42,943 nucleotides of DNA from Sphingomonas bacterium (GTDB taxonomy: Bacteria; Pseudomonadota; Alphaproteobacteria; Sphingomonadales; Sphingomonadaceae): contig NZ_JAQGLG010000170.1 of NCBI RefSeq assembly GCF_028292965.1, positions 1 through 42,943 on the forward strand, given 5' to 3'. Both the position numbers and the translations under genes were made by a program. Under the pieces are notes generated by a model. The model searched no databases, was not told the origin of the DNA, and saw nothing but the letters and a program-made list of their open reading frames with translations. Shown here piece after piece: positions 26,854 through 34,857 of this stretch (positions are counted from its first letter, which is position 1; each line of letters opens with the position of its first letter).

Positions 26854-27145
26854 TCGGATCGCTCTTCCTACTAAAGAATAGAAGAATCTAAAAAGGCTGT
26901 AGAGGCTGTTGGCGTGTGCAAAGCGGGGCTTATGCGTTCATCCCGGAAATGCCAACAGGTGCCCGTCGGCGTGCCCTCGTGAATCGCGCTTCTGTCCCCG
27001 TTATCCACAGTCTGTGCATGGGAACCAATGCTGTTGGCGGGCGTGTGGATAGATCGCCGCTTTTCCACCGCCATGCCCTCGCTTGGCGGCCCGGCGGAGT
27101 TGCGCTAGCGGATATCCCGATGTTGTCCACAGATCCGTCCTGCTG
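26854..27145. other. putative chromosomal replication origin (oriC)
   Basis: This is a 292-base gene-free gap between hemE (leftward) and the PPSR gene (rightward). DnaA-box matches to TTATNCACA are TTATCCACA at 27001-27009 (perfect), TGTGGATAG at 27044-27052 (reverse, 8 of 9) and TTGTCCACA at 27123-27131 (8 of 9). Weaker 7-of-9 sites are at 26915-26923, 27013-27021 and 27061-27069. An A/T-rich run at about 26870-26897 would serve as the unwinding element. CTGTTGGC occurs three times (26906-26913, 26951-26958 reverse, 27031-27038). Three features support the call: flanking genes diverge, hemE adjoins, and parS lies 6-9 kb away. No dnaA gene lies in the window. Confidence 0.85.
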
Positions 27146-27958
27146 ATGCGTTTGCACCTTCATCTCCTGTCGGATTCGACGGGTGAGACGCTGGAGAACA
27201 TCGCCAAGGCGGCGCTGGCGCAATATGACGATGTCGAGACGATCCGTCACTTCTGGCCGATGGTCCGCACCGAGGCGCATCTCGAGCGCATCCTTGGCGA
27301 GATCGCGCAGAATCCAGGCCTGGTGATCTTCACCTTGGTCAACAGCCAGGCCCGGGCGACGCTGGAACAGCGCTGTCGTGCGCTTGGCCTGCCCGCGGTG
27401 GCGCCGCTCGACGGCGTTAATGATGCTTTGTCGGGTCTGCTCGGCCAGCAGGCCAAGGCGCGGCCCGGGCGGCAGCATATGCTCGACGCAGCCTATTTCG
27501 CGCGCGTCGACGCGATCCAGTTCACCATGGCGCATGACGACGGCATCGGCGCGGAAGATTGGGAAGAAGCCGATATCGTCCTCGCCGGCGTGTCCCGCTC
27601 ATCCAAGACGCCGACCTCGATCTATCTCGCCAATCGCGGCTACAAGACCGCCAACATTCCGATCGTGATCGAAAGCCCGCCCCCGGCGAGCCTGTTCAGC
27701 CTGGCGCACCCGCTGGTGGTGGGGCTGACCACCAGCGCCGACCGCCTGATCCAGGTACGGCGCAATCGCTTGCTGTCGCTCAACCAGGCGCCCGAGACCG
27801 ATTATGTCGATCAGGAAGCGGTCTCGCGCGAGGTGGCCTTTGCGCGCCGCATGTTCGCCGACAATGACTGGCCGGTGATCGACGTGACACGGCGTTCTAT
27901 CGAGGAAACGGCGGCGGCGATCATCGCGCTGGTCGTCGAGCGGCAGGGTGCTGCATGA
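27146..27958 (+). CDS. pyruvate,phosphate/water dikinase regulatory protein (PPSR family)
   Basis: This 270-residue bifunctional Ser/Thr kinase and pyrophosphorylase belongs to the DUF299/PPSR family and controls PEP synthase or pyruvate phosphate dikinase. The signatures are HLLSDSTGETLENIAKA near residue 6 and the nucleotide-binding GVSRSSKTPTSIYLA near residue 150. Which dikinase it targets is unknown because no dikinase gene is nearby. ATG 27146 begins the conserved MRLHLHLLSD start and no clear ribosome-binding site precedes it. It is the first gene to the right of the origin and co-translated with maf (ATGA). Confidence 0.92.
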   Translation: MRLHLHLLSDSTGETLENIAKAALAQYDDVETIRHFWPMVRTEAHLERILGEIAQNPGLVIFTLVNSQARATLEQRCRALGLPAVAPLDGVNDALSGLLGQQAKARPGRQHMLDAAYFARVDAIQFTMAHDDGIGAEDWEEADIVLAGVSRSSKTPTSIYLANRGYKTANIPIVIESPPPASLFSLAHPLVVGLTTSADRLIQVRRNRLLSLNQAPETDYVDQEAVSREVAFARRMFADNDWPVIDVTRRSIEETAAAIIALVVERQGAA

Positions 27959-28551
27959 GGCTGGTGCTCGCTTCGGGAAGTGCCTCGCGCCGCGCCATGC
28001 TGGAAGCGGCCGGCGTACCATTTAGCGCGACGTCGCCTGGCGTCGATGAGGATGCCGCAAAGGCAGGCCTCCGTGCCAACGGAGTAGCGCCGCGCGACTT
28101 TGCCGATGCGCTGGCCGAGCTCAAGGCCTTGCGCGTGTCGCAACGCGAGCCCGACGCGCTCTCGCTCGGCAGTGATTCGCTGATGGTACTCGCCGACGGC
28201 ACCATTCTCGACAAACCGACCAGCCGGGGGGAAGCGGCGGATCATCTGCGCGCCATGTCGGGCGGCCGCCATGCGATCGTCAGCGCCGCGGTGATCGCGG
28301 AACAGGGCCGGCTCGTGTGGCGCCACGTCGATCGTGCAATGCTGCATGTCCGCCCGCTATCCGAGGCCTTTCTCGAACAATATCTCGACGCCGAATGGCC
28401 GACCATCGCGGGCTGTGCCGGTTGTTTCCGGATCGAAGGCCCCGGTGCCCAACTGTTCGCGCGAATCGATGGCAGCCAGTTCACCGTGCTCGGCATGCCG
28501 CTGCTGCCGGTGCTCGATTATCTGCGCGTGCGCGGGGTGTTGACGTCATGA
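27955..28551 (+). CDS. Maf-family nucleoside triphosphate pyrophosphatase
   Basis: This 198-residue house-cleaning enzyme should hydrolyse non-canonical or modified nucleoside triphosphates. The Maf pattern is clear: LASGSASRRAMLEAAG at residues 4-19, then SLGSDSLMVLADG near 62 and LDKPTSRGEA near 83, with a C-terminal GCAGCFRIEGPGA. Which subfamily (dTTP/UTP or m7GTP) it belongs to is not certain from the motif alone. It overlaps PPSR upstream and aroE downstream by four bases, in the alphaproteobacterial origin-flanking order. Confidence 0.93.
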   Translation: MRLVLASGSASRRAMLEAAGVPFSATSPGVDEDAAKAGLRANGVAPRDFADALAELKALRVSQREPDALSLGSDSLMVLADGTILDKPTSRGEAADHLRAMSGGRHAIVSAAVIAEQGRLVWRHVDRAMLHVRPLSEAFLEQYLDAEWPTIAGCAGCFRIEGPGAQLFARIDGSQFTVLGMPLLPVLDYLRVRGVLTS

Positions 28552-29360
28552 CGCAGATCTATGCCGAGGTGATCGGCGACCCGATCGGGCACAGCAAATC
28601 CCCGCTGATCCATGGTTTCTGGCTCAAGGCGCTGGGCATCGACGGCGACTATCGCGCCACCCATGTCACGCCGGAGGGTCTCGGTGACTATTTCACCGCG
28701 CGCCGCGCCGATCCTGCCTGGCGCGGTTGCAACATCACCATTCCCCATAAACAGGCCGCGCTCGACCATGTCGAGGATCGCGGCAGCGTGCGCGACACGA
28801 TAGGCGCGATCAACCTCGCGCTCGTCGCCGAGGATGGCGCGCTGATCGGCACCAACACCGATGCCGGCGGATTCTATGCGCCGATCGCCGATCTCGATCT
28901 GGCCGGTGCGCCGGTGGCGGTGATCGGCGCGGGCGGCGCCGCGCGCGCGGTGTTGTTCGCCTTGTCGCGAATCGGCGTCGGCCCGGTCACGGTCTTCAAT
29001 CGAAATGTGTTGAAGGCAGCAGCGTTGCTGAGCACTTTCGGCCTCAAGGGTCAGGCCCTGCCGCTCACCGCGCCGCTCCCGGCGGCGAGTCTGCTGGTCA
29101 ACACCAGCGCGCTCGGCATGGTCGGGCAGCCGCCGCTCGTCGTCGATCTGTCACCGCTGCCCGAGCACGCGCTGGTCTACGACCTGGTCTATGCGCCACT
29201 CGAGACCCCGCTCCTCGCCGCGGCGCGCGTACGCGATCTCGATACGGTCGATGGGCTGGAGATGCTGATCGGCCAGGCCGCGCTGGCGTTCGAGCTGCTG
29301 TTCGGCGCCGCGCCGCCGCGCGAACGCGACGACGAACTGCGCGCTTTGCTCGGCGGATGA
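28548..29360 (+). CDS. aroE: shikimate dehydrogenase (NADP)
   Basis: This 270-residue enzyme reduces 3-dehydroshikimate to shikimate in aromatic amino acid synthesis. It has the substrate-binding [18 protein letters not shown] start (residues 8-25), [10 protein letters not shown] near 64 with the catalytic Lys, and GAINLAL plus GTNTDAGGF near 90-107. The NADP loop [12 protein letters not shown] is near 125 and the C-terminal [16 protein letters not shown] completes the pattern. ATG 28548 overlaps the maf stop, and its own stop overlaps coaE. Confidence 0.96.
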   Translation: MTQIYAEVIGDPIGHSKSPLIHGFWLKALGIDGDYRATHVTPEGLGDYFTARRADPAWRGCNITIPHKQAALDHVEDRGSVRDTIGAINLALVAEDGALIGTNTDAGGFYAPIADLDLAGAPVAVIGAGGAARAVLFALSRIGVGPVTVFNRNVLKAAALLSTFGLKGQALPLTAPLPAASLLVNTSALGMVGQPPLVVDLSPLPEHALVYDLVYAPLETPLLAAARVRDLDTVDGLEMLIGQAALAFELLFGAAPPRERDDELRALLGG

Positions 29361-29962
29361 CCGGCAAGCCGCTCATCATCGGACTCACCGGCTCGATCGG
29401 CATGGGCAAGTCGACCGTCGCCGCGATGTTCGCGGAAGCCGGCGTGCCGGTGTTCGACGCCGATGCCGCGGTGCATCGGTTACAAGGGCCGGGTGGCCGG
29501 CTGGTCGCAGCGATCGAGTCGTTGCATCCCGGCACCACCGGCCCGGACGGCGTCGACCGCGCGAAACTCTCGGCGGCGGTGCTCGCCAATCCCGATGCGC
29601 TGCGCGCGCTGGAGGAACTGGTGCATCCGGCGGTCGGCGAGGATCGCACGGCGTTTCTTCGCCATCACGCCGATTCGCCGTTGATCGTGTTCGACATACC
29701 CTTGCTGTTCGAAACCGGGGGCGAAAAAAAGGTCGACAAGACCGTGGTCGTCTCCGCCGCGCCCGAGGTGCAGCGCGCCCGCGTCCTCGCCCGCGCCGGC
29801 ATGACCGAGGCGAAATTCGACGCGATTCTCGCGCGTCAGCTGCCCGATGCCGAAAAACGCGCCCGCGCCGACTTCGTCATCGCCACCGATGTCCCGCTGG
29901 CGGAAACGCGTGCCGCGATAATCGCGCTGATCGCTTGCCTATCGCGAGATGAATGCCGATAA
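29357..29962 (+). CDS. coaE: dephospho-CoA kinase
   Basis: This 201-residue kinase catalyses the last step of coenzyme A synthesis, phosphorylating the 3'-hydroxyl of dephospho-CoA. The P-loop [12 protein letters not shown] is at residues 8-19, DADAAVHRL near 34, and [16 protein letters not shown] near 110. The C-terminal LID and [11 protein letters not shown] segments follow. It overlaps aroE by four bases and is followed closely by dnaQ. Confidence 0.96.
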   Translation: MTGKPLIIGLTGSIGMGKSTVAAMFAEAGVPVFDADAAVHRLQGPGGRLVAAIESLHPGTTGPDGVDRAKLSAAVLANPDALRALEELVHPAVGEDRTAFLRHHADSPLIVFDIPLLFETGGEKKVDKTVVVSAAPEVQRARVLARAGMTEAKFDAILARQLPDAEKRARADFVIATDVPLAETRAAIIALIACLSRDECR

Positions 29963-29969
29963 TCGGCTT

Positions 29970-30659
29970 ATGCGCGAAATCGTGTTCGACACCGAGACTA
30001 CCGGCTTTAGCTTCGAGAGCGGCGACCGGATGGTCGAGATCGGCTGTCTCGAGCTGGTCAACCGGGTCGAGACGGGGCGCACCTTCCACGCCTATTTCCA
30101 CCCCGAGCGCGCGATGCCGGCCGAGGCGCAGCGCGTCCACGGGCTGAGCGACGCGTTCCTGTCCGACAAGCCGCTGTTTGGCGCGCAAGTCGATGCGCTG
30201 CTCGAATTCCTCGGCGACGCGCCGCTGGTGGCGCATAATGCCAGCTTCGACTTCGGTTTCCTCAACGGCGAGCTGCAACGTTGCGGGCGCGGCAAGGTCT
30301 GTATGACGCGGATGGTCGACACCATCGTGCTCGCGCGCACGCGCCATCCCGGCGCCAAGCACAGCCTCGATGCCCTGTGCTCGCGCTACGGCATCGATCG
30401 CAGCCACCGCGTGCTGCACGGCGCGCTGCTCGACGCCCAGCTTTTGTCGCAAGTCTATGTCGAGTTGACCGGCGGGCGGCAGATCGGCCTTGGCCTGGTC
30501 AGCGAAACGGTCGAGGAAGTCGTCGATCTTACCCCGTCGGTCGTCGCCCAGGTGCGGCCGCCACGAGTCTTTTCGGCCAGCGAAGCCGAACTGACCCGTC
30601 ACGCGTTGTTCCTGACCGGGATCACCAAGCCCTTATGGGGGGCCGAGGCGTCCGGGTGA
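29970..30659 (+). CDS. dnaQ: DNA polymerase III epsilon subunit (3'-5' proofreading exonuclease)
   Basis: This 229-residue DEDDh exonuclease belongs to the replicase core. Exo I is FDTETTG (Asp7, Glu9), Exo II HNASFDFGFL near 90 and Exo III HGALLDAQL near 151. The C-terminal tail that binds the alpha subunit starts near 185. ATG 29970 gives the typical MREIVFDTETTG start; ATG 29949 adds seven residues and overlaps coaE by 14 bases. It closes the origin-flanking maf-aroE-coaE-dnaQ set. The secB gene that often follows in this order is not seen here. Confidence 0.95.
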   Translation: MREIVFDTETTGFSFESGDRMVEIGCLELVNRVETGRTFHAYFHPERAMPAEAQRVHGLSDAFLSDKPLFGAQVDALLEFLGDAPLVAHNASFDFGFLNGELQRCGRGKVCMTRMVDTIVLARTRHPGAKHSLDALCSRYGIDRSHRVLHGALLDAQLLSQVYVELTGGRQIGLGLVSETVEEVVDLTPSVVAQVRPPRVFSASEAELTRHALFLTGITKPLWGAEASG

Positions 30660-30717
30660 CGCCGAAGCGGGACGAGGGTCAACAGGCCCCGCACCGTCAA
30701 CAAGATGGAGACTGCTC

Positions 30718-31311
30718 ATGGATATTCGGGTTTCGGGCCACCAGGTCGCAACGGGCGACGCGCTCAAGAACCATGTCGAGGAGCGGCTTCAAGCCATAGC
30801 CAATAAATATTTCGCGCGGGCCATTTCCGCCACCGTCACCTTCGGCAAGGGGCCGCACGACGCCGGCTTCACCTGCGACATCGTCGCCCATGTCATGCAC
30901 GGCCTGGTGCTCAAGGCGAATAATAACGGGCAGGAGGCGCATGGCGCGTTCGAGGGCGCTGCCGACAAGATCGAAAAGCAGCTGCGCCGCTATATGCGCC
31001 GCCTCAAGGATCGCCATTCGGCCGGCGCGGCCAATGGCAATGGCGCGGCCAACGGTGCCGACGTGGACGACAATGCCGGCTATACCGTGTTCCTCGAAAG
31101 CGACGCGGAGGAAGCCGAGGATTTTCCCCCGATCGTCGCCGAAACCCGTGTCGACGTGCCCGATGCCACCGTGTCCGACGCGGTGATGATGCTCGATCTG
31201 CGCAACACCAACGCGCTGATGTTCCGCAACAGCGGGTCGGGCGCCTACAACATGGTCTATCGCCGGGGCGACGGCACGATCGGCTGGGTCGAACCGCAAC
31301 GCGCGTCCTGA
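30718..31311 (+). CDS. hpf: long-form ribosome hibernation promoting factor
   Basis: This 197-residue protein joins an N-terminal S30AE (HPF/YfiA) domain (1-100) to a C-terminal dimerisation domain (about 140-197) through an Ala/Gly/Asn-rich linker. The S30AE domain contains MDIRVSGHQVATGDALKNHV and basic helices with KIEKQLRRYMRRLKDRH. The C-terminal part has VSDAVMMLDLRNTNALMFRN and YNMVYRRGDGTIGWVEPQ. Long-form HPF joins 70S ribosomes into inactive 100S dimers in stationary phase. GGAG lies seven bases before the ATG. The ptsN gene downstream is a common neighbour; rpoN, often before it, is absent. Confidence 0.95.
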   Translation: MDIRVSGHQVATGDALKNHVEERLQAIANKYFARAISATVTFGKGPHDAGFTCDIVAHVMHGLVLKANNNGQEAHGAFEGAADKIEKQLRRYMRRLKDRHSAGAANGNGAANGADVDDNAGYTVFLESDAEEAEDFPPIVAETRVDVPDATVSDAVMMLDLRNTNALMFRNSGSGAYNMVYRRGDGTIGWVEPQRAS

Positions 31312-31377
31312 TCTTCCCTCTATCCGTAAATGCCGTTAAGGGCGCGCGCCGGCTGTGCGCGCCCGCCAAGGACCATC

Positions 31378-31845
31378 ATGATCGATTTGAGTGACCTGCT
31401 GCTGCCGCAGACCGTGATCGAGCGGCTTGCGGCTGCCAACAAGAAAGCGCTGTTCCAGCAGCTCGGCGCGATCGCCGGCGAGGCTTACGGTCTCGACCCG
31501 GCGGCGGTGGCCGAATGCGTCGCCGAGCGCGAGAAGCTCGGCTCGACCGGCTTCGGCGCGGGCATCGCCACGCCGCACGGCAAGCTCGCCGGGCTCGACC
31601 ATGTGGTCGGCGTGTTCGCGCGCCTTGCCCACCCGATCGACTTCTCCGCGGTCGATGATGTTGCCGTCGATATCGTGTTCATGCTGCTCTCCCCGCCCGA
31701 GGCGGGTGCCGAGCATCTCAAGGCGCTGGCCCGCGTCTCGCGCCTGCTGCGCGACCGCACCACCGTCGCCAAGCTGCGCGGCGCCGGGTCGCAGGACGCG
31801 ATCTACGCGCTGCTCACCGCCGACGACGCGCGTGACGCCGCTTAA
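31378..31845 (+). CDS. ptsN: PTS IIA-like nitrogen-regulatory protein PtsN
   Basis: This 155-residue phosphocarrier protein is the terminal acceptor of the nitrogen PTS. The phosphorylated His is in GIATPHGKL (His67). The FxLL-type core DIVFMLLSPPEAGAEHLKALARVSRLLRD is intact (near 97-125). ATG 31378 follows AAGGA by six bases and fits the family N-terminus. The product lacks a transporter domain, so its role is regulatory. It overlaps the next gene by 14 bases. Confidence 0.93.
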   Translation: MIDLSDLLLPQTVIERLAAANKKALFQQLGAIAGEAYGLDPAAVAECVAEREKLGSTGFGAGIATPHGKLAGLDHVVGVFARLAHPIDFSAVDDVAVDIVFMLLSPPEAGAEHLKALARVSRLLRDRTTVAKLRGAGSQDAIYALLTADDARDAA

Positions 31846-32326
31846 TTCTCGGCCTGATTCCGCGCCTGACACGGCCGAGCGCGGTGAGTCGGCGCATTTC
31901 CGCGCGCTCGAATCGCTTTATGCCGCCGCGCCGATCAACCAGCTGTTCGATTCGGTGCTCGAAATCCCCGAGGCGGGGATCGCGCGGATCCGCTTCACCC
32001 TCGACGAGCGTTATTTCCACGCCGCCGGCGCGGCGCACGGCACGAGCTATTTCAAGATGCTCGACGACGCCGCCTTTTATGCCGCCAACAGCCTCGTCAC
32101 CGATCGTTTCCTGCTCACCACCGCCTTCAACCTGCTGCTGACCAAGCCGCTCAAGCAGGGCCCGGTGATTGCCGAGGGCCGCTGGATCAGTGGCCAGCGC
32201 CGCGTCTATGTCGCCGAGGCACGGTTGATCGACGCCACCGGCGAGGAGGCGGCGCGCGGTACCGGCACCTTCATGCGTTCGCGCATCCCGCTCGCCGGCC
32301 TGCGCGGATATCAGCCCCCGGCATGA
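31832..32326 (+). CDS. PaaI-type hotdog-fold thioesterase
   Basis: This 164-residue single hotdog domain contains APINQLFDS near residue 33, FHAAGAAHGTSYFKMLDDAAFYA near 63, and KPLKQGPVIAEGRW with RRVYVAEARL near 100-125. Family members hydrolyse acyl-CoA thioesters; the acyl chain is unknown. GTG 31832 lies within the end of ptsN and gives the first possible start, with no ATG or TTG in a better place before the conserved region. The 14-base overlap suggests coupling with ptsN. Confidence 0.82.
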   Translation: MTPLNSRPDSAPDTAERGESAHFRALESLYAAAPINQLFDSVLEIPEAGIARIRFTLDERYFHAAGAAHGTSYFKMLDDAAFYAANSLVTDRFLLTTAFNLLLTKPLKQGPVIAEGRWISGQRRVYVAEARLIDATGEEAARGTGTFMRSRIPLAGLRGYQPPA

Positions 32327-32330
32327 GCTG

Positions 32331-32597
32331 GAGCGTGATGACATGGTGCTGAACCACCGTGATTGCCCTGAGCCGTTCGCCGGCGAGGAGCGGCGTGCAG
32401 CGCGGGCTGGTAGCCCGTGTAAGCGCCGCGACGATGTCCGGCGGGCGGCTCAGGGCAACCGCGAAGCGGCGGGCGCCTTTTGGCGTGTGGCCGCGTCGCT
32501 CGTCGGTCACGGGGAGGCCACCCCGCTCCCTCCTCGCTCCTCGCCACACGCCAAAATTCGCTCCGTCACGGCGGTTCAGCACCATGTCATCACGCTC
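32331..32597. repeat. 267-base nested inverted-repeat element
   Basis: Outer arms at 32331-32362 and 32566-32597 are reverse complements with one mismatch in 32. Inside lie a 14-base pair with one mismatch (32362-32375 with 32446-32459) and a perfect 14-base pair (32478-32491 with 32543-32556). The first inner loop holds a further short hairpin (CGGGCT-loop-AGCCCG). The element starts four bases after the thioesterase stop and its right arm contains the start codon of the DUF1491 gene. No coding function is seen inside. Confidence 0.85.
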
Positions 32598-32928
32598 TAG
32601 ACTGCCCAGCGGTGTCCTGGTTTCGGCACTGCTGCGGCGCGTCAACGACGCCGGCGGCATTGCCACGATGCTGGCGCGCGGCGATGCCCAGGCCGGGGCG
32701 ATTCTGATCGTCACACTCGATCGCGGCGTCATGCCGCGGCTGCTCGAACGCGGCATCGGGCCCGACGGCAAGACGGCGCTGGTCCCCGCAGGCCCCATCG
32801 ACTCCACACCCGGCGAAATCACGGATTACTGGCGCAAACGCCGACAGCGCGACCCCGATTTGTGGGTGATCGAGCTGGACATCCCGGCGGCGGAACGATT
32901 CGCCGCAGAAACGATCCTCGCCGATTGA
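32584..32928 (+). CDS. DUF1491-type protein
   Basis: This 114-residue protein has LPSGVLVSALLRRVNDAGG near residue 7, ATMLARGDAQAGAILIV near 27, and a C-terminal ITDYWRKRRQRDPDLWVIELD, the usual DUF1491 layout. Its function is unknown. ATG 32584 lies within the right arm of the inverted-repeat element, so the first codons (MSSRS) come from repeat sequence. Family members have a short Ser-rich N-terminus, so the element may have inserted at, or captured, the start. No ribosome-binding site is obvious. Confidence 0.85.
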   Translation: MSSRSRLPSGVLVSALLRRVNDAGGIATMLARGDAQAGAILIVTLDRGVMPRLLERGIGPDGKTALVPAGPIDSTPGEITDYWRKRRQRDPDLWVIELDIPAAERFAAETILAD

Positions 32929-33082
32929 CCGGATCTTAAGCCGGCCGACAGATAGCGACCGTCGTTGCAGCGCGTTGCGCCGCGCCGGGTGCGATCCGGA
33001 TCGGTGACGCAGTCGGGGGGCTGTTCGAAGGGGATCACATCGCTGATCGTCGTCGCGCGCCAACCGCCTCTTTGTGTTCTTG

Positions 33083-33640
33083 ATGTCGTTTTCGCCGCGT
33101 CTCGCTTCGGCCGTTTTCGCCCTCATCTTCGGGATGATGGCCGCGCCGGCCATGGCGCAGGACGTTCAGCCGACGCGGCTCGATACGATCATGCAGACGA
33201 TCACCGCGGACGAACAACCCGTCCGGAGCAATTATGCCAGCCTCGCCGATGCCGTCGCCGCCCAGTCGCTCGGCGACGTCGATGACGAGACGAGCTGCAT
33301 GGCCGGCGCGATCTATTTCGAATCCAAGGGCGAGCCGCTGACCGGCCAGCTCGCCGTCGCCGATGTCATCCTCAACCGCATCCGCTCGGGCCGATTCGCC
33401 GATACGATCTGTTCGGTCGTCACCCAGCGCGGGCAATTCTCCTTCGTGCGCGACGGGCGCGTGCCCGATATCGCGGATTGCGCTTATTATCGTACCGCCA
33501 TCGCCGTCGCGCGCGTCGCCATGTCCGATGCCTGGCAAAGCCCCGCTGCCGGCGCGCTGTTCTTCCACGCCCGCCGTATCTCGCCGGGCTGGCGTCACGA
33601 GCAGATCGCGACGATCGGCAATCAGGTCTTCTATCGCTGA
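33083..33640 (+). CDS. SleB-type cell-wall hydrolase
   Basis: This 185-residue exported protein has a signal peptide ending near AAPAMAQD. The Hydrolase_2/SleB core follows: SCMAGAIYFESKGEP near residue 71 with the probable catalytic Glu80, VADVILNRIRSGRF near 95 and CSVVTQRGQFSF near 112. The end HARRISPGWRHEQIATIGNQVFY is typical. SleB-like enzymes are lytic transglycosylases or amidases acting on peptidoglycan. ATG 33083 is favoured; GTG 33074 is an alternative. The preceding gap from 32929 shows nothing else. Confidence 0.9.
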   Translation: MSFSPRLASAVFALIFGMMAAPAMAQDVQPTRLDTIMQTITADEQPVRSNYASLADAVAAQSLGDVDDETSCMAGAIYFESKGEPLTGQLAVADVILNRIRSGRFADTICSVVTQRGQFSFVRDGRVPDIADCAYYRTAIAVARVAMSDAWQSPAAGALFFHARRISPGWRHEQIATIGNQVFYR

Positions 33641-33657
33641 CATATGCGCGGCGGGAT

Positions 33658-33685
33658 TTGACCCGTTCGCTTAATGTTCTAATAT
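33658..33685 (+). promoter_or_regulatory. SOS promoter with alphaproteobacterial LexA box for mmcB
   Basis: TTGACC (33658-33663) and TAATAT (33680-33685) are 16 bases apart. GTTC-N7-GTTC (33665-33668 and 33676-33679), the alphaproteobacterial LexA operator, fills the spacer. A repressor there would block RNA polymerase. The expected transcript start coincides with the mmcB ATG at 33692. Confidence 0.8.
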
Positions 33686-33691
33686 CGCGCG

Positions 33692-34186
33692 ATGCTCCAG
33701 CCGCCCGATTCCTGTGTCGATAACCCCGAGTCGCCGCTCTGCGCTATCGATGTCGCGCGCGGTGTGACGCGGATGCTGCTGCGCCACGATCTCGTCGCGA
33801 TGGGAGAGGTGCCGCTCGACGGCAACCGCCGCGCCGACCTGATGGCGATCGATTCGCGCGGCCAGATCGTCATCGTCGAGATCAAGGTGTCGCGCGCCGA
33901 TTTGCTCGGTGATGGCAAATGGACCGATTATCTCGGCTGTTGCGACCGCTTCTACTGGGCGATTCCGGCCGGCTTCGACGCTTCACCGCTCGATGGAGTC
34001 GCGTTCCTGCCCGCCCGCACCGGCGTCATCATCGCCGATCGCTACGATGCTGCGATCGTGCGCGAGGCACATAGCGAACCGCTGCCCGCCACAACGCGCA
34101 AACGCGCGATGCTCGCCTTTGCGCGCCGTGCCGGTCGCAGGCTGATCGGGGTCATCGACCCCGATGCGGAAGTAATCTTTTCCTAG
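33692..34186 (+). CDS. mmcB: MmcB-family DNA repair protein
   Basis: This 164-residue protein resembles MmcB (DUF1052), a PD-(D/E)XK-like putative endonuclease. The core reads RRADLMAID and IVIVEIKVS, giving Asp49, Glu63-x-Lys65 in the order of that fold, followed by LGDGKWTDYLGCCDRFYWA. In Caulobacter mmcB is SOS-regulated and contributes to mitomycin C resistance. The upstream LexA box agrees with that. No ribosome-binding site precedes ATG 33692. Its 3' end overlaps the convergent ankyrin gene by four bases. Confidence 0.9.
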   Translation: MLQPPDSCVDNPESPLCAIDVARGVTRMLLRHDLVAMGEVPLDGNRRADLMAIDSRGQIVIVEIKVSRADLLGDGKWTDYLGCCDRFYWAIPAGFDASPLDGVAFLPARTGVIIADRYDAAIVREAHSEPLPATTRKRAMLAFARRAGRRLIGVIDPDAEVIFS

Positions 34187-34788
34187 AGATGCGGCCCGGA
34201 AACGGCGCGGCGCGGCTTTTTCGGCGTTTCGTCGATCACCTTGGCCAGCGCGGGCGTGCGCGTATCCTGATGGGCGTAATCGCGCGCCGACAGGCCGGCG
34301 ATGCGGTCGGACTGGTCGGGGTCGGCGCCGGCGGCGAGCAGGATGCGGACCAGCGACAGGTCGCGGCGCTGCACCGCACGGATCAGCGGCGTCTCGCCGC
34401 TGCCATTGCCGAGATTGACGTTGGCGCCGCCCTTGACCAGCAGGTCGATCACGCCGCTCGCACCGCTGTTCACCGCGACCAGCAGCGGGGTGTTGCCCTC
34501 GCCATCCTTGATGTTCGGGTCGGCACCGCGCGCCAGCAGATAATTGACATAAGTGGTGTCGCCGCGCTTGGCGACGATGTGCAGCGCGGCCTCGCCGCTC
34601 TGCCGGTCGCGCGTGTTGACGATCACCGTGCCCGGCTTGTCGAGCAGCTTGTTGACCTCATCCCCCTTGGATTCGCGGATCGCCTGGAGGAACTGATAGC
34701 TGTCCGACTGGCCGAGTTGCGCTGTGGCAGGCGCGGCGGTAACGATCATCGCGGCGGCGACAAGGCCGCCGAAGATTCGGGAATTCAT
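34183..34788 (-). CDS. exported ankyrin-repeat protein
   Basis: This 201-residue protein has a signal peptide ending near ATAQLG, then about four ankyrin repeats between residues 60 and 180. The repeats include GEAALHIVAKRGDTTYVNYLLARGADPN, GNTPLLVAVN and GETPLIRAVQRRDLSLVRILLAAGADPD, with the usual TPL and ADP turns. It is expected in the periplasm, where it would serve as a protein-binding scaffold; the partner is unknown. It ends in a basic KKPRRAV tail and converges with mmcB. Confidence 0.92.
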   Translation of the reverse strand: MNSRIFGGLVAAAMIVTAAPATAQLGQSDSYQFLQAIRESKGDEVNKLLDKPGTVIVNTRDRQSGEAALHIVAKRGDTTYVNYLLARGADPNIKDGEGNTPLLVAVNSGASGVIDLLVKGGANVNLGNGSGETPLIRAVQRRDLSLVRILLAAGADPDQSDRIAGLSARDYAHQDTRTPALAKVIDETPKKPRRAVSGPHL

Positions 34789-34857
34789 GGTGCGACCGGG
34801 TCCCTGTCATGCGTCAACTTGCGCGACGCGCGATATCAGATCATGGCTGGCCGCGCC

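Noticed and set aside
27083..27145. Upstream extension of the PPSR gene into the origin
   Set aside because: The extension carries DnaA boxes and no conserved residues. The family begins at ATG 27146.
26854..27145. CtrA-type TTAA-N7-TTAA sites in the origin
   Set aside because: None was found on either strand of this gap.
32341..32600. Plus-strand frame inside the 267-base inverted-repeat element
   Set aside because: The frame follows the repeat arms and hairpins, with no family motif. It is best read as repeat sequence.
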